From positions 1 through 19,038 of the forward strand of contig NJED01000003.1 in NCBI GenBank assembly GCA_002254745.1: a stretch of DNA of 19,038 nucleotides, in the 5' to 3' direction. Of the stretch, positions 7,535 through 17,919 are shown in pieces (position 1 is the first letter of the stretch; every line of letters begins with the position of its first letter). The translations under genes were made by a program, and so were the position numbers. The DNA is from Desulfurococcales archaeon ex4484_217_1 (GTDB taxonomy: Archaea > Thermoproteota > Thermoprotei_A > EX4484-217-1). The notes below the pieces were generated by a model that saw only the letters and a program-made list of their open reading frames with translations, was not told the origin of the DNA and made no database searches.

Positions 7535-8311
7535 CTATTTAATCATAAACCTTCTTAAAGCCTCCTCCTCTATAAAATGAAGTTTTCCAGGAACTATAAT
7601 TGCATGAGGTGGGGGTCCAAAATCCTTTGAAACAAGTTCGCTTATAGCCCCATAAATGCATTTTTGATTTCTTAGTGAAGCTCTGGCTATAACTAAGACT
7701 TTCTCATTCTCTAGTATTACTCTCTCTTTGCGCTTGCGCTCAATTTCCATGAGCAGCTTAAGTGCTTCATTAGCTCCCATGAAAATCCCTTTTTCAGCAT
7801 CGAGATCGAGTAGTAAAAGCGTATGTAACCCTCTTCTCTTATTCTCCTTGATTACATCATAAAAATACTCATAGGTTATACCTTCTTTTGGGTAAACTAT
7901 TGTTGCACTTTTCCCGAATTTATAAGACATCAAGCCTGAGCAGCTTATAGCAACAGAGTATATGGAAATACCATGAACAATTTTTATCCTGATACCCTTT
8001 CTAACTGCATAGAGAAGCAACGCTATATGAGTTGTTGCAATAAATGGGTCACCTATTACAGCAAAAGATACATTTAATCCCTTGTCTAAAGCGTCAAAAA
8101 TTATTTTCCCATTTTCATCTTCAATATTTCTTCTTGAAACAGGTATTACCTGCTTCTTTAGAAAAGACGATAAAGTTTCAGCGGAAATGTCCTCGCCTAC
8201 GCTAGTATAACTATCAAGGAAAATAATGTCAGACTCTTTTAAAACTTCAATAGCTTCTAATGTCAAATGTTTTAATTTTAAACCTAAACCTACGAAAGCA
8301 AGCCATGGCAT
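7535..8311 (-). CDS. dphB: Diphthine synthase
   Basis: A 258-residue SAM-dependent methyltransferase of the tetrapyrrole-methylase fold. It methylates the modified histidine of elongation factor 2 during diphthamide synthesis. Visible motifs: FVGLGLKLKHLTLEAIE at the N-terminus, LDSYTS, the SAM-site VIGDPFIATTH (85-95), VHGISIYSVAISCSGLMSYKFGK, LLLDLD, and a C-terminal FGPPPHAIIVPGKLHFIEEEAL. Length is normal for archaeal Dph5. ATG 8311 places the first strand directly at the N-terminus, as usual. It is the first gene of a two-gene leftward unit with the DUF357-cytidylyltransferase. EF-2, its target, is not in this window. Confidence 0.94.
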   Translation of the reverse strand: MPWLAFVGLGLKLKHLTLEAIEVLKESDIIFLDSYTSVGEDISAETLSSFLKKQVIPVSRRNIEDENGKIIFDALDKGLNVSFAVIGDPFIATTHIALLLYAVRKGIRIKIVHGISIYSVAISCSGLMSYKFGKSATIVYPKEGITYEYFYDVIKENKRRGLHTLLLLDLDAEKGIFMGANEALKLLMEIERKRKERVILENEKVLVIARASLRNQKCIYGAISELVSKDFGPPPHAIIVPGKLHFIEEEALRRFMIK

Positions 8312-8331
8312 AACCTATGTTACCACTAGAA

Positions 8332-8339
8332 AGTATAGT
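8332..8339 (-). promoter_or_regulatory. Possible TATA box of dphB
   Basis: The minus strand reads CTATACTT about 24 nt before ATG 8311, suitable for a leaderless transcript. A second A+T-rich element, CTTAATAAC, lies near 8348-8356. Neither is a strong match, and the choice is tentative. Confidence 0.35.
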
Positions 8340-8416
8340 GGAAACTTAGTTATTAAGGTCAAGCACTATGAAGATTAAATATATGTTAGGGTTTAGGAGT
8401 GAAGTGATGTTTTATG

Positions 8417-8495
<79 letters not shown>

Positions 8496-8511
8496 AGCCC
8501 TTCGTAGCTAC

Positions 8512-8520
8512 TTTAATTTA
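8512..8520 (-). promoter_or_regulatory. TATA box of tRNA-Lys
   Basis: The minus strand reads TAAATTAAA. The centre is about 23-24 nt upstream of the mature tRNA 5' end at 8493, so transcription would start at or just before the tRNA. Confidence 0.5.
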
Positions 8521-8561
8521 ACCGATATGTTTAAACTTTTCTAATTACTAATTGGAGGTGT

Positions 8562-8577
8562 GGAAAGCTTTATATCT
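8562..8577 (+). promoter_or_regulatory. BRE/TATA element of the RNA polymerase operon
   Basis: GGAAAGC followed by TTTATATC is a good BRE plus TATA arrangement. A transcript start near 8598 would give a leader of about 40 nt before the rpoH start. This is the only clear TATA element before the rpoH-nusA block, and that block has no other sizeable intergenic gap. Confidence 0.55.
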
Positions 8578-8639
8578 TCCAATATAGTGTGCTTTTCTGA
8601 TAGCGTAGGTTCGGTTACACGTTATACTAGGTGTGTAAT

Positions 8640-8882
8640 GTGGTCCGTAAAGCTAAAATATTAGAACACGAGTTAGTGCCTAAACATGAAGTATTACCTC
8701 CAGAGGAAGCTTTAAAAGTGCTTAAAAAACTAGGTGTTACACCAGATAAGCTTCCATGGATTAGAGCTTCAGACCCCGTCGCTAGAGCTATAGGTGCGAA
8801 ACCTGGTGATATAGTTAAAATCACTCGCAAAAGCCCAACTGCAGGTAAAATTGTAGTTTATAGATATGTTGTTCCAGGTTAG
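8640..8882 (+). CDS. rpoH: RNA polymerase subunit H (Rpo5)
   Basis: An 80-residue subunit homologous to the C-terminal domain of eukaryotic Rpb5. Typical segments are [38 protein letters not shown] and a terminal YRYVV. I choose GTG 8640 over GTG 8631 because AGGTG at 8629-8633 then sits 6 nt upstream and the protein begins [11 protein letters not shown], as family members do. The subunit is part of the polymerase jaw. It is the first gene of the operon and is followed 11 bp later by rpoB. Confidence 0.95.
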   Translation: MVRKAKILEHELVPKHEVLPPEEALKVLKKLGVTPDKLPWIRASDPVARAIGAKPGDIVKITRKSPTAGKIVVYRYVVPG

Positions 8883-8893
8883 GTGTGTAGAAG

Positions 8894-11800
8894 ATGAGTT
8901 CAAATTTAAAATTCAAAAACTTGATTAGTGTTGAAGACCGCTGGACTATAATGAAGGCATTTTTCGAAGAAAAAGGTCTTGTAAGGCAGCAGCTTGACTC
9001 ATATAATGATTTTGTTCTTAACAAGTTACAGGAAATAGTAGATGAGCATGGAATTCTTGAAACAGATATTCCAGGATACTACATAAAATTTGGTAAAATA
9101 AAAATAGGAAAGCCCATGGTCAGAGAAGCTGATGGTAGCCGTAAAGAAGTTACACCTATGGAATGTAGAAGAAGAAATCTAACCTACGCGGCACCCATAA
9201 AATTAACTGTAACACCTGTTGAAAACGGTATTGAAGATAATCCTATAGAAGTAGTTATTGGTATGCTCCCAATAATGCTTAAATCTGTTAAATGTGTTCT
9301 TCATGGTCTTTCAGAAGAAGAACTAGTTAAGCTTGGAGAAGACCCCTACGACCCCGGAGGATACTTCATAATCAATGGGTCCGAGAGAGTTATAGTTACA
9401 CAAGAAGATCTAGCGGTAAATAGAGTGCTCGTAGATGTTTCAACCTCAGGGACAACAGTAACTCACATAGCTAAAGTTTTCTCAGCAACATCAGGATACA
9501 GGGTGCCTGTTGTACTTGAAAGATTAAAAGATGGTACATTAATGGTTTCCTTCTCCGCCGTACCAGGCAAAATACCGTTTGCAATAATGATGAAAGCTTT
9601 AGGTATGAGAACAGATAGAGACATAGTATTAGCAGTATCAGTAGATCCAGAAATACAGAAAGAAGTTTTACCGTCTCTAGAACAGGCGGCAGCCATTAAA
9701 GCAACAGAAGATGCATTAGATTTCATAGGGAGCCGTGTAGCTATAGGGCAGACACGTGAAAACCGTATTAAAAGAGCAGAAACAATAATTGACAAATACT
9801 TTTTACCGCATTTAGGCTCAACACTTGAAGATAGGAAAAAGAAAGCATTTTACCTTGGTCAAATGGCATGTAAGCTAATAGAGCTCGTTCTCGGCCGTAG
9901 AAAACCCGATGACAAAGATCACTATGCAAACAAGAGGTTAAAATTAGCAGGAGATCTTCTAGCACAGCTTTTCAGAGTAGCGTTTAGAACTCTCCTAAGA
10001 GACTTAAAATACCAAATTGAAAGAACCCATGTTAGAGCAAGAAGAATGAACATACAGGCACTAGTTAGACCTGATGTCGTTACTGAAAGACTTAAACATG
10101 CCCTAGCCACCGGGAATTGGGTTGGAGGGAAAACAGGGGTAAGCCAGCTTCTTGACCGAACAAACTACATATCGGCACTAAGCCACTTAAGAAGAGTTGT
10201 TTCACCACTAAGTAGAAGCCAACCCCACTTCGAAGCAAGAGATGTACATGGAACACAATGGGGCAGAATATGTCCATTCGAGTCTCCAGAAGGACCTAAT
10301 ATTGGTCTTGTAAAGAACTTAGCGCTAATGACGTATATTTCAGTAGGAGTAGATGAAAAGGAAATAGAGGACATATTATTCAAGTTAGGCGTAGTTAGAA
10401 TAGAAGAAGCCCATAGGACAGGCAATATGGTTGGTGCAAAAGTTTTCTTAAACGGTAGATTAATAGGTTTCACAAAAGAACCAGAGAAATTAGTTAAAAC
10501 AGTAAGAATGCTTAGAAGACAAGGAAAAATAAGTCACGAAATTAACATTGCTCATTATAAGGATCAATATATAAACGAAATATATGTGAACTGCGATTCC
10601 GGAAGGGTTAGAAGACCCCTATTAATTGTTGAAAATGGAGAATTACTTATCAAACCAGAACATATTGAGAAAATAAGGAAAGGCGAATGGAAATTCGAAG
10701 ACCTAGTAAAGCATGGCTTAGTAGAATACCTTGACGCTGAAGAGGAAGAAAATGCTTTAATAGCACTAAACCCTGAAGACATAACTACTGAACACACGCA
10801 CATGGAAATATGGCCTCCAGCAATATTAGGCATAGCTGCTTCAACCATACCCTATCCTGAGCACAATCAGTCACCAAGAAACACTTATCAATCTGCTATG
10901 GTTAAACAAGCCCTAGGCCTTTATGCTGCAAATTACCAGATAAGATCGGATTCAAGATCTTATCTCCTACATTACCCGCAGAAACCGCTGGTTCAAACCA
11001 AAGCACTTGATGTTATAGGGTACAATAATAGGCCAGCAGGGCAAAACATGATAGTTGCTGTAATGTCGTTTACAGGGTACAATATAGAAGACGCTGTAAT
11101 ATTGAGTAAGGCTGCTGTAGAAAGAGGTTTAGCAAGAGCAACGTTCTTCAGACTATACGAAGCCGAAGAGGCAAAGTATCCAGGAGGACTAGAGGACAGA
11201 ATTGAGAAACCCGAACCTGTAGTTCGAGGTTTTAGAGGAAAAGATGCATACAAGAAACTTGGACCTGACGGTATTGTAGACCCTGAAGAGGAAGTGTATG
11301 GAGGAGAGGTGCTAATAGGTAAAACCAGTCCGCCAAGATTTCTAGAGGAATATAGGGAACTAAGCCCTGAAATCCTGCGCAGAGAAACATCAGTTGCTAT
11401 GAGGCATGGGGAAAAGGGTGTTGTGGATACAGTAATGATAACTGAGACTATAGAAGGAAATAGGCTGGTAAAAGTAAGGGTAAGAGATTTAAGAATACCG
11501 GAACTTGGAGATAAATTTGCATCCAGACATGGGCAAAAGGGTGTTGTAGGTTTATTAGTACCGCAAGAAGACTTACCTTTCACGGAGGAAGGCATAACAC
11601 CCGACCTAATAATTAACCCACATGCTCTACCCTCAAGAATGACATTAGGCCAGATGATAGAATCCATAGGTGGTAAGGTAGCAGCTCTAGAAGGTAGATT
11701 TATTGATGGAACACCGTTTTACGGTGAAAAACCATATCAACTCGAAATAGAGCTACTTAAAGCAGGATATAGGGCTGATGGAACGGAAACGATGTATGAT

Positions 11801-12250
11801 GGAAGGACAGGGGAAATACTGAAAACGCCAATATTCATAGGGATAGTGTATTACCAGAGACTATACCATATGGTGGCCGATAAAATACATGCGAGAGCAA
11901 GAGGGCCCGTACAAATACTTACAAGGCAGCCTACAGAGGGAAGAGCAAGAGAAGGAGGATTAAGATTTGGAGAAATGGAGAGGGACTGTCTCGTAGGCCA
12001 TGGAGCAGCAGTACTTCTTAAAGAACGTCTCCTCGACAGTTCTGATAAGACAGTAGTTTATGTGTGTGAAAACTGCGGTATGATAGGGTACTATATGAGA
12101 GACAGGTTCATATGCCCACTATGTGGTGAAAAAGGAAAACTCCACCCTGTCGAAATGTCTTATGCTTTTAAACTTCTACTTCAAGAACTAATGGCCATGT
12201 GTCTCTATCCTAAGCTTATCCTAACAGACATATTTGAGAGGAAAAGGTGA
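8894..12250 (+). CDS. rpoB: RNA polymerase subunit B (Rpo2), undivided
   Basis: An 1118-residue second-largest catalytic subunit. It is one polypeptide, as in Thermoproteota, not split into B' and B'' as in many methanogens and haloarchaea. Landmarks: an N-terminal lobe (VEDRWTIMKAFFEEKGLVRQ), GSERVIVTQEDLAVNRV, ARDVHGTQWGRICPFESPEG (fork-loop region), GYNIEDAVILSKAAVERG, the RHGQKG active-site motif at 878-883, and a C-terminal zinc ribbon with C1058, C1061, C1074 and C1077. No intein or frameshift is visible. The stop TGA lies within AGGTGA, which doubles as ribosome binding site for rpoA1 10 nt downstream. Confidence 0.98.
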   Translation: MSSNLKFKNLISVEDRWTIMKAFFEEKGLVRQQLDSYNDFVLNKLQEIVDEHGILETDIPGYYIKFGKIKIGKPMVREADGSRKEVTPMECRRRNLTYAAPIKLTVTPVENGIEDNPIEVVIGMLPIMLKSVKCVLHGLSEEELVKLGEDPYDPGGYFIINGSERVIVTQEDLAVNRVLVDVSTSGTTVTHIAKVFSATSGYRVPVVLERLKDGTLMVSFSAVPGKIPFAIMMKALGMRTDRDIVLAVSVDPEIQKEVLPSLEQAAAIKATEDALDFIGSRVAIGQTRENRIKRAETIIDKYFLPHLGSTLEDRKKKAFYLGQMACKLIELVLGRRKPDDKDHYANKRLKLAGDLLAQLFRVAFRTLLRDLKYQIERTHVRARRMNIQALVRPDVVTERLKHALATGNWVGGKTGVSQLLDRTNYISALSHLRRVVSPLSRSQPHFEARDVHGTQWGRICPFESPEGPNIGLVKNLALMTYISVGVDEKEIEDILFKLGVVRIEEAHRTGNMVGAKVFLNGRLIGFTKEPEKLVKTVRMLRRQGKISHEINIAHYKDQYINEIYVNCDSGRVRRPLLIVENGELLIKPEHIEKIRKGEWKFEDLVKHGLVEYLDAEEEENALIALNPEDITTEHTHMEIWPPAILGIAASTIPYPEHNQSPRNTYQSAMVKQALGLYAANYQIRSDSRSYLLHYPQKPLVQTKALDVIGYNNRPAGQNMIVAVMSFTGYNIEDAVILSKAAVERGLARATFFRLYEAEEAKYPGGLEDRIEKPEPVVRGFRGKDAYKKLGPDGIVDPEEEVYGGEVLIGKTSPPRFLEEYRELSPEILRRETSVAMRHGEKGVVDTVMITETIEGNRLVKVRVRDLRIPELGDKFASRHGQKGVVGLLVPQEDLPFTEEGITPDLIINPHALPSRMTLGQMIESIGGKVAALEGRFIDGTPFYGEKPYQLEIELLKAGYRADGTETMYDGRTGEILKTPIFIGIVYYQRLYHMVADKIHARARGPVQILTRQPTEGRAREGGLRFGEMERDCLVGHGAAVLLKERLLDSSDKTVVYVCENCGMIGYYMRDRFICPLCGEKGKLHPVEMSYAFKLLLQELMAMCLYPKLILTDIFERKR

Positions 12251-12259
12251 AAGTAAACA

Positions 12260-14902
12260 ATGGTCGAAGCTCCTAAGAGAATTAAGGCCATAAAGTTTGG
12301 CCTACTATCCCCAGACACTATAAGGAAAATGTCTGTAACAGCAATAGTAACAGCAGATACTTATGATGAAGATGGAGCACCAATAGATGGAGGATTAATG
12401 GATAAGAAACTAGGTTCAATCGAACCTGGCCAGAGATGCCCAGTCTGTGGAAACACTATGGGGGAGTGCCCCGGACATTTCGGACATTTAGAATTAGCTA
12501 GGCCAGTAATCCATGTAGGTTTTGTTAAAATAATTCACAACTTACTCAAAGCTACATGTTATAATTGTGGAAGAATACTTATACCTCAAAAGGAAGTTGA
12601 AAGATATTTAAGATTACTTAAGAAGCTTAAAGCGAAATGGCCTGCTCTAGCTAGGAGACTAAACGAATATATTTTAAAGAAAGCACTAAAAACAACAACA
12701 TGTCCCCATTGTAAAGCAAAACAATATAAGATAAGACTTGAGAAGCCTACAACATTCTATGAAGAGAGAAAAGAGGGTGTAAGAAAACTAACACCAATAG
12801 AAATACGTGAACGTTTAGAAAAAATACCAGATGACGATGTAAAACTCTTAGGTTTAAATCCCGAAAGTGCAAGACCGGAATGGATGATATGTACAGTTTT
12901 ACCTATACCACCCGTCACGGTTAGACCATCGATATTCTTAGAATCTGGTATTAGGGCTGAAGACGATTTAACACATAAGTTAGCAGATATTGTGAGAATA
13001 AATGAAAGGTTAAGAGAGAACATCGAGGCTGGAGCACCGGAGCTTATAATAGAAGATCTATGGGATCTGCTGCAATACCATGTAACAACATATTTCGACA
13101 ATGAGGTTCCGGGAATACCTCCTGCAAAACATAGATCAGGTAGACCGTTAAGAACTTTAGCGCAAAGGCTTAAAGGGAAAGAAGGAAGATTTAGAGGTCA
13201 TCTATCAGGTAAGAGAGTAGATTTCTCAGCTAGAACTGTTATTTCACCTGACCCTAGCATAAGCATAAATGAAGTAGGAGTACCTATAGAAGTAGCGAAA
13301 ATATTAACTGTTCCCGAAAAAGTAACTCCATGGAACGTAGAAGAACTACGTAAACTCGTACTAAACGGCCCTTACAAATGGCCTGGAGCAAACTACATAA
13401 TAAGGCCTGACGGTAGGAGAATAGATTTAAGATTTGTAAAAGACCGTAAAGCACTAGCTGAAACGCTCACTGTAGGATACACTGTAGAAAGGCATTTAAG
13501 AGACGGAGATATTGTTTTATTCAATAGGCAACCCTCGCTTCATAGAATGTCAATAATGGCTCATAAAGTTAAAGTTCTACCAGGTAAAACCTTCAGGTTA
13601 AACCTCGCAGTATGTCCGCCATACAATGCCGATTTCGACGGAGATGAAATGAATCTCCACGTACCGCAAAGTATTGAAGCTAGGGGTGAAGCTAGAACAC
13701 TAATGTTAGTACAGACACAAATACTTTCACCAAGATATGGAGGACCAATAATAGGTGCGCTCCAAGACTACATTTCAGGAGCATATCTCCTAACACTCAA
13801 GTCAACATTACTAACCAAAGAGGAGGTAGTTGAGCTTTTAACTGTAGGTAAATACGAGGGAGAAATACCTGAACCAGCAATACTATCTCCAAGAGAGTAT
13901 TGGACAGGAAAACAAATATTCAGTCTATTCCTACCTAAAGACTTCTCCTTTACAAGCAAGTCAAGTACATGTCTCAAGTGTGAAACATGTTACTATGAAA
14001 AATGTCCATACGACTCTTACCTTGTTATATTAAAGGGACAATTACTAGCAGGAGTTTTAGATAAGAAAGCAATAGGTGCTCAAGTAACGGAAAGCATGCT
14101 ACATAGGCTAGTTAAAGAGTATGGAGAAAACTATGCAAGATGGTTCTTAGACAACGTGTTTAGAGTATTCCTAAGGTTTATTGAGAAACATGGATTCACT
14201 ATGAGACTCGACGATGTAGTGGTACCAGAAGAAGCAATTAGAAAGGTAGAGAATATTCTAAGAGAAGCAGAGAAAAGGGTTTACGAACTAATAGACGAGT
14301 TTAAGAAGGGAGAACTAGAACCGATACCTGGAAGAACACTTGAGGAAACATTAGAGTTAAGGATAATGGAGGTTTTAGCAGATGCTAGAGATAAAGCGGG
14401 AGAAGAAGCGGCGAAGTATTTGAAAAGAACAAACCATGCATACATAATGGCAATGACAGGAGCACGTGGAAACATACTTAATTTAACGCAAATGTCGGCA
14501 ACTTTAGGTCAACAATCAGTTAGAGGACAAAGGATAGTAAGAGGGTACACAAAGAGAACGTTGCCGCACTTTAGAGCCGAAGACTTAGGACCAGCACCTA
14601 AAGGGTTCGTATATGGAAGCTTTAGTAAAGGGCTTTCACCAGTAGAAATGTTCTTCCATGCTGCAGGAGGGAGAGAAGGCTTAGTAGATACTGCTGTTAG
14701 AACATCTCAAAGCGGATACATGCAGAGAAGACTTATAAATGCTTTACAAGACTTAAAGGTAGAATATGATAGTACAGTAAGGCTTCCAGAAGGGTACATA
14801 GTGCAATTCAAATATGGTGAAGATGGAGCTGACCCTTCAAGAACAGATCATGGAAAAGCTGTTAATATAGATAGGATAATACAAAAAGTTTTGATCTCAT
14901 AA
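12260..14902 (+). CDS. rpoA1: RNA polymerase subunit A' (Rpo1N)
   Basis: An 880-residue N-terminal part of the largest subunit. It holds the catalytic Mg-binding motif NADFDGD at residues 456-462. Zinc sites are visible at C60, C63, C70, H73 (clamp head) and C100, C103, C148, C151. A later cysteine group ([13 protein letters not shown]) near residues 572-582 is an extra possible metal site. Bridge-helix-region and funnel sequences ([40 protein letters not shown]) follow. The protein ends, as in other archaea, just after YGEDGADPS, and the chain continues in rpoA2. No intein interrupts the active site, a common intein site elsewhere. Confidence 0.98.
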   Translation: MVEAPKRIKAIKFGLLSPDTIRKMSVTAIVTADTYDEDGAPIDGGLMDKKLGSIEPGQRCPVCGNTMGECPGHFGHLELARPVIHVGFVKIIHNLLKATCYNCGRILIPQKEVERYLRLLKKLKAKWPALARRLNEYILKKALKTTTCPHCKAKQYKIRLEKPTTFYEERKEGVRKLTPIEIRERLEKIPDDDVKLLGLNPESARPEWMICTVLPIPPVTVRPSIFLESGIRAEDDLTHKLADIVRINERLRENIEAGAPELIIEDLWDLLQYHVTTYFDNEVPGIPPAKHRSGRPLRTLAQRLKGKEGRFRGHLSGKRVDFSARTVISPDPSISINEVGVPIEVAKILTVPEKVTPWNVEELRKLVLNGPYKWPGANYIIRPDGRRIDLRFVKDRKALAETLTVGYTVERHLRDGDIVLFNRQPSLHRMSIMAHKVKVLPGKTFRLNLAVCPPYNADFDGDEMNLHVPQSIEARGEARTLMLVQTQILSPRYGGPIIGALQDYISGAYLLTLKSTLLTKEEVVELLTVGKYEGEIPEPAILSPREYWTGKQIFSLFLPKDFSFTSKSSTCLKCETCYYEKCPYDSYLVILKGQLLAGVLDKKAIGAQVTESMLHRLVKEYGENYARWFLDNVFRVFLRFIEKHGFTMRLDDVVVPEEAIRKVENILREAEKRVYELIDEFKKGELEPIPGRTLEETLELRIMEVLADARDKAGEEAAKYLKRTNHAYIMAMTGARGNILNLTQMSATLGQQSVRGQRIVRGYTKRTLPHFRAEDLGPAPKGFVYGSFSKGLSPVEMFFHAAGGREGLVDTAVRTSQSGYMQRRLINALQDLKVEYDSTVRLPEGYIVQFKYGEDGADPSRTDHGKAVNIDRIIQKVLIS

Positions 14903-14920
14903 AATGGGGGTGCTAATGCT

Positions 14921-16108
14921 ATGGTTTCACAAAAGCTCCTAGAAGAAAAGCTAAATGAAGTAGAAAACATACTACCTAAATCTATAATAGATGAACTAGC
15001 GTCTAAACTAAAAGACCTTGAAATACCTGAAGAAAAGGTAGATAAAATAATCAAGGAAGTGGTTAAAGAGTATAGGTGTGTCGAAGTAGATCCTGGAGAA
15101 GCTGTTGGAACCGTAGCAGCTCAGTCTATAGGGGAACCAAGCACCCAAATGACTTTAAGAACATTCCACTACGCCGGTGTTAGAGAGCTAAACGTAACTC
15201 TAGGCTTACCTAGACTTATTGAAATAGTCGATGCTAGAAGAGAACCGTCAACACCAATAATGACCGTTTACCTTGATGAAGTACATAGATACGATAAAAA
15301 TAAAGCGCTAGAAATAGCTAGGAAAATAGAATACACAACTATAGAAAATGTAGCAAAAACCATAGACGTAGACCTATTAACAAATTCAATAATAGTTGAG
15401 TTAGACAAAGAAATGATGAAGGATAAAGGTGTTACTTTAGAACAAATAATTAAAGCCCTTGAAAAGCTGAAAATAGGGAAAATAGTAGTTGAAGAAAATC
15501 AGATAAGAATAAACATCCTACAACCGGAAACTGAAGGAGTTATAAGAATAAGTAAATTAAACAAGCTAAGAGAGAAGGTAACCAATGCTAGGATTAAAGG
15601 ACTTAAAGGCGTAAAAAGAGCAATAGTTCAGAAGAAAGGAAAAGAATACATCATAATCACCGATGGCTCGAACTTCTCAAGTGTATTATCTATGAAAGGA
15701 GTAGACTATAGAAGAACAATAACGAACGATATTCATGAAATAGAAAAAGTTTTAGGTATAGAAGCAGCTAGGGCAGCGATAATTAGCGAAATAATGAAGG
15801 TGCTTGAAGACCAAGGTTTAGACGTAGATATAAGACATATACTATTAATAGCAGATATGATGACGAGAACCGGGAGAGTACGGCAAGTAGGCAGACATGG
15901 GGTAAGTGGAGAAAAACCGAGCGTACTGGCAAGAGCAGCTTTCGAGGTTACAGTAAAGCATTTACTTGAAGGAGCAGCTAGAGGAGAAATAGATGAACTT
16001 AAAGGAATAACGGAGAATGTAATTGTAGGTCAAATAATACCCTTAGGGACAGGTATTGTTGAACTCTACATGAGACCTACTCTTAAAAAGAGGTCTAAAA
16101 CAAAATAG
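14921..16108 (+). CDS. rpoA2: RNA polymerase subunit A'' (Rpo1C)
   Basis: A 395-residue C-terminal part of the largest subunit, which assembles with A' around the active centre. It contains the trigger-loop region [20 protein letters not shown] and TFHYAGV (about residues 59-90), [15 protein letters not shown], and near the end [14 protein letters not shown] and [26 protein letters not shown] at 14906-14912 is the ribosome binding site for ATG 14921. Length is standard. It sits 18 bp after rpoA1 in the same operon. Confidence 0.98.
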   Translation: MVSQKLLEEKLNEVENILPKSIIDELASKLKDLEIPEEKVDKIIKEVVKEYRCVEVDPGEAVGTVAAQSIGEPSTQMTLRTFHYAGVRELNVTLGLPRLIEIVDARREPSTPIMTVYLDEVHRYDKNKALEIARKIEYTTIENVAKTIDVDLLTNSIIVELDKEMMKDKGVTLEQIIKALEKLKIGKIVVEENQIRINILQPETEGVIRISKLNKLREKVTNARIKGLKGVKRAIVQKKGKEYIIITDGSNFSSVLSMKGVDYRRTITNDIHEIEKVLGIEAARAAIISEIMKVLEDQGLDVDIRHILLIADMMTRTGRVRQVGRHGVSGEKPSVLARAAFEVTVKHLLEGAARGEIDELKGITENVIVGQIIPLGTGIVELYMRPTLKKRSKTK

Positions 16109-16123
16109 TCTGGGTGAGGTCTC

Positions 16124-16444
16124 TTGGTTATCTCTTTTGAATCAGAGTTGAGAATGGCTATTAAAACAGGTAAAGTAAGGTTTGGTTCTAAAGAAGCTAT
16201 AAGAGCAGCGAAACTGGGTAAAGCTAAGTTAATAATCATAGCTGAAAATGCTCCAAAGGAAATAAAGGATGATATAGTTTATTATTCAAAACTCTCTAAA
16301 ATCCCCATATACATATACAAGGGTACATCTGTTGACCTAGGCACTATATGTGGTAAGCCGTTTATGGTTGCTGCTGTAACAATCTATGATGAAGGCAGCT
16401 CTAGAATATTAGAGCTTGTTGAAAGCGGTGAAGAAGGTGCCTGA
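16124..16444 (+). CDS. rpl30e: Ribosomal protein L30e
   Basis: A 106-residue large-subunit protein of the L7Ae/L30e/S12e fold. It has the typical [32 protein letters not shown] opening region and [21 protein letters not shown] near the end. Start TTG 16124 is preceded by GGGTGAGGT at 16112-16120. Placement between rpoA2 and nusA is the normal archaeal arrangement. The 3' end overlaps the nusA start by 8 bp. Confidence 0.96.
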   Translation: MVISFESELRMAIKTGKVRFGSKEAIRAAKLGKAKLIIIAENAPKEIKDDIVYYSKLSKIPIYIYKGTSVDLGTICGKPFMVAAVTIYDEGSSRILELVESGEEGA

Positions 16445-16871
16445 AATAAAATTAACCGCGGAGGAAATGAGATACATAGCTCTATTTCAGGATTTAACAC
16501 GAGCAACAGTAAGAGACTGCATAATAGATGAAAGCGAAAATAGAATAATTTTCCTCGTAAAACCAGGGGACATGGGATTAGCTATAGGTAGGAATGGCAT
16601 TAACATTAAGAGACTTAGAAAACTTCTTGGAAGAAACATAGAGGTTGTAGAATATGCTGATACCGTGGAGAAGTTAGCTAAGAATGCTCTAGCACCTGCA
16701 AGAGTGTTAAATGTTAAAGTATTGCAAACACCTATGGGAAAGAAAAAAGTCATAGTAACCGTTGACCCTCAAGACAAAGGCATTGCTATAGGGAAGGCGG
16801 GAAGAAACGTGGCACGGGCAAGAATGATACTTAAAAGGTATTTCGACATAGACTCCGTGATCGTAACTTAG
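16437..16871 (+). CDS. nusA: NusA-like transcription factor (two KH domains)
   Basis: A 144-residue archaeal NusA, which lacks the N-terminal polymerase-binding and S1 domains of bacterial NusA. The first KH domain has [14 protein letters not shown] and the second has [14 protein letters not shown], each with its GxxG RNA-binding loop. I choose GTG 16437, giving [17 protein letters not shown] as in family members, with GGTGA at 16427-16431 as ribosome binding site. TTG 16416 would add seven residues without homology support. It is probably involved in termination or antitermination; the archaeal role is not firmly established. It is last in the RNA polymerase operon. Confidence 0.94.
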   Translation: MPEIKLTAEEMRYIALFQDLTRATVRDCIIDESENRIIFLVKPGDMGLAIGRNGINIKRLRKLLGRNIEVVEYADTVEKLAKNALAPARVLNVKVLQTPMGKKKVIVTVDPQDKGIAIGKAGRNVARARMILKRYFDIDSVIVT

Positions 16872-16882
16872 CAAAAGCTAAA

Positions 16883-16890
16883 GTTTAAAA
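16883..16890 (+). promoter_or_regulatory. TATA box of rps12, with ribosome binding site downstream
   Basis: GTTTAAAA lies 12 nt after the nusA stop. A transcript start near 16912 would give a leader of about 20 nt. GGGTG at 16916-16920 is a good ribosome binding site 10 nt before GTG 16931. rps12 can thus be transcribed separately from the polymerase operon, though read-through is also likely. Confidence 0.5.
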
Positions 16891-16930
16891 ACCCAGAATA
16901 TTATTTAGAAGTCTAGGGTGCTAAAGGAAA

Positions 16931-17374
16931 GTGCCTGGAAAGAAATCTCCTTACGGGCTGTTTGCAGCTAGAAAACTTAGGAAGAAGAGGTTAAAGTTTA
17001 GATGGAGTCAAAGAGAGTTTAAAGTGCGTATGCTTAGGATAAAAGAGCGTTTTGACCCATTAGAAGGAGCCCCGATGGCTAGAGGTATAGTTTTAGAAAA
17101 AATAGGTGTTGAATCCAGACAGCCAAACTCAGCTGTTAGAAAATGTGTTAGGGTTCAGCTTATTAAGAACGGTAAAATAGTTACAGCATTCTGCCCGGGA
17201 GATGGTGCCTTAAACTTCATAGATGAACATGATGAGGTAATAATAGCAGGTATAGGAGGAACTAGAGGAAAGTCTATGGGGGATCTTCCAGGAGTAAGAT
17301 ATAAGGTAATTGCTGTGAATGGTGTTTCATTAGATGCCCTGTTGAAAGGGAAAAAACAGAAGCCTATTAGATGA
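16931..17374 (+). CDS. rps12: Ribosomal protein S12
   Basis: A 147-residue archaeal/eukaryotic-type S12 (S23e), the decoding-centre protein of the small subunit. Motifs: [56 protein letters not shown], the FCPGDGA loop and [18 protein letters not shown]. Start GTG 16931 gives MPGKKSPYG, standard for the family. Its 3' end is 2 bp from the stop of the convergent DUF151 gene, so the two transcripts must overlap or terminate inside each other. Confidence 0.97.
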   Translation: MPGKKSPYGLFAARKLRKKRLKFRWSQREFKVRMLRIKERFDPLEGAPMARGIVLEKIGVESRQPNSAVRKCVRVQLIKNGKIVTAFCPGDGALNFIDEHDEVIIAGIGGTRGKSMGDLPGVRYKVIAVNGVSLDALLKGKKQKPIR

Positions 17375-17376
17375 AA

Positions 17377-17820
17377 TTACCTCTGGGTTCTAGATAATTT
17401 CTCTTGATGCTTAACTAGTTCGTCTGCAACGTAAACTTCTGTGTTTGCTAGTAAGGCTAAATATATTGCATGGCTTGGTATCATTTTTCTCCTAATGATA
17501 GCCCCATTTACTTTAATTTCTATAGTAGCAGAGTACAGCATAGTTCTTTTATTCAACCCATCTATGTAAACTGCTTTTATTCTCGCTTTTAAAGCGTCTT
17601 TAAACTCACCTGCTATCATAGGCAATATATCAAATAGACTCTCCCTATCAACATCATAGTCTTCTCCCTGAATCCTATTTATTGCAATAACTACTTCGTA
17701 CGGAACATAGTAGAGATTGAACTGCCTACCATCTTCTAAGTAGCATGAGATAACAGGTGTGTATGGTGGTGTAGGCATGAGGAAAGCCTCAATTTTCACT
17801 ACTTTAACCATTTTACCCAC
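17377..17820 (-). CDS. DUF151 / bifunctional nuclease-family protein
   Basis: A 147-residue protein with the DUF151 pattern: VKVVKIEAFLMP at the N-terminus, PVISCYLEDGRQFNLYYVPYEVVIAINRI in the centre, then a segment ending MIPSHAIYLALLANTEVYVADEL, which fits the P-S-x-A-I-x-L-A signature. A plant member has DNase and RNase activity and the fold is known from Thermotoga; the archaeal role is undefined. Start GTG 17820 has GGGTG about 7 nt upstream; ATG 17811 is an alternative. The gene lies on the opposite strand between rps12 and rps7, which are often adjacent in archaea. Confidence 0.8.
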   Translation of the reverse strand: MGKMVKVVKIEAFLMPTPPYTPVISCYLEDGRQFNLYYVPYEVVIAINRIQGEDYDVDRESLFDILPMIAGEFKDALKARIKAVYIDGLNKRTMLYSATIEIKVNGAIIRRKMIPSHAIYLALLANTEVYVADELVKHQEKLSRTQR

Positions 17821-17860
17821 TTATTCGCACCCTGAACTCTATTTAGCTTCTCACGTTAAA

Positions 17861-17870
17861 CATATAAACT
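17861..17870. promoter_or_regulatory. Shared A+T-rich TATA region (DUF151 / rps7)
   Basis: CATATAAACT reads as a TATA box on the plus strand for rps7 and as AGTTTATATG on the minus strand for the DUF151 gene. Both starts are roughly 40-50 nt away. A second element, TATTATTAG at about 17879-17887, could also serve rps7. The 99-bp divergent gap holds no other visible feature. Confidence 0.4.
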
Positions 17871-17919
17871 CGTAAGTTATTATTAGCTGATACGAATACC
17901 CCCATATTAGGGTTACGCT

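Noticed and set aside
10993..11667. Long minus-strand open frame of 224 codons inside rpoB
   Set aside because: It is antisense to the most conserved part of rpoB, its serine/proline-rich product resembles no family, and no promoter or ribosome binding site is seen.
12361..12375. C-box-like ATGATGA as a possible C/D box guide RNA
   Set aside because: It falls within conserved rpoA1 coding sequence, and I could not find a matching C'/D'/D arrangement with paired ends.
8894..16108. Inteins in RNA polymerase subunits
   Set aside because: The lengths (1118, 880 and 395 residues) and uninterrupted catalytic motifs leave no room for an intein.
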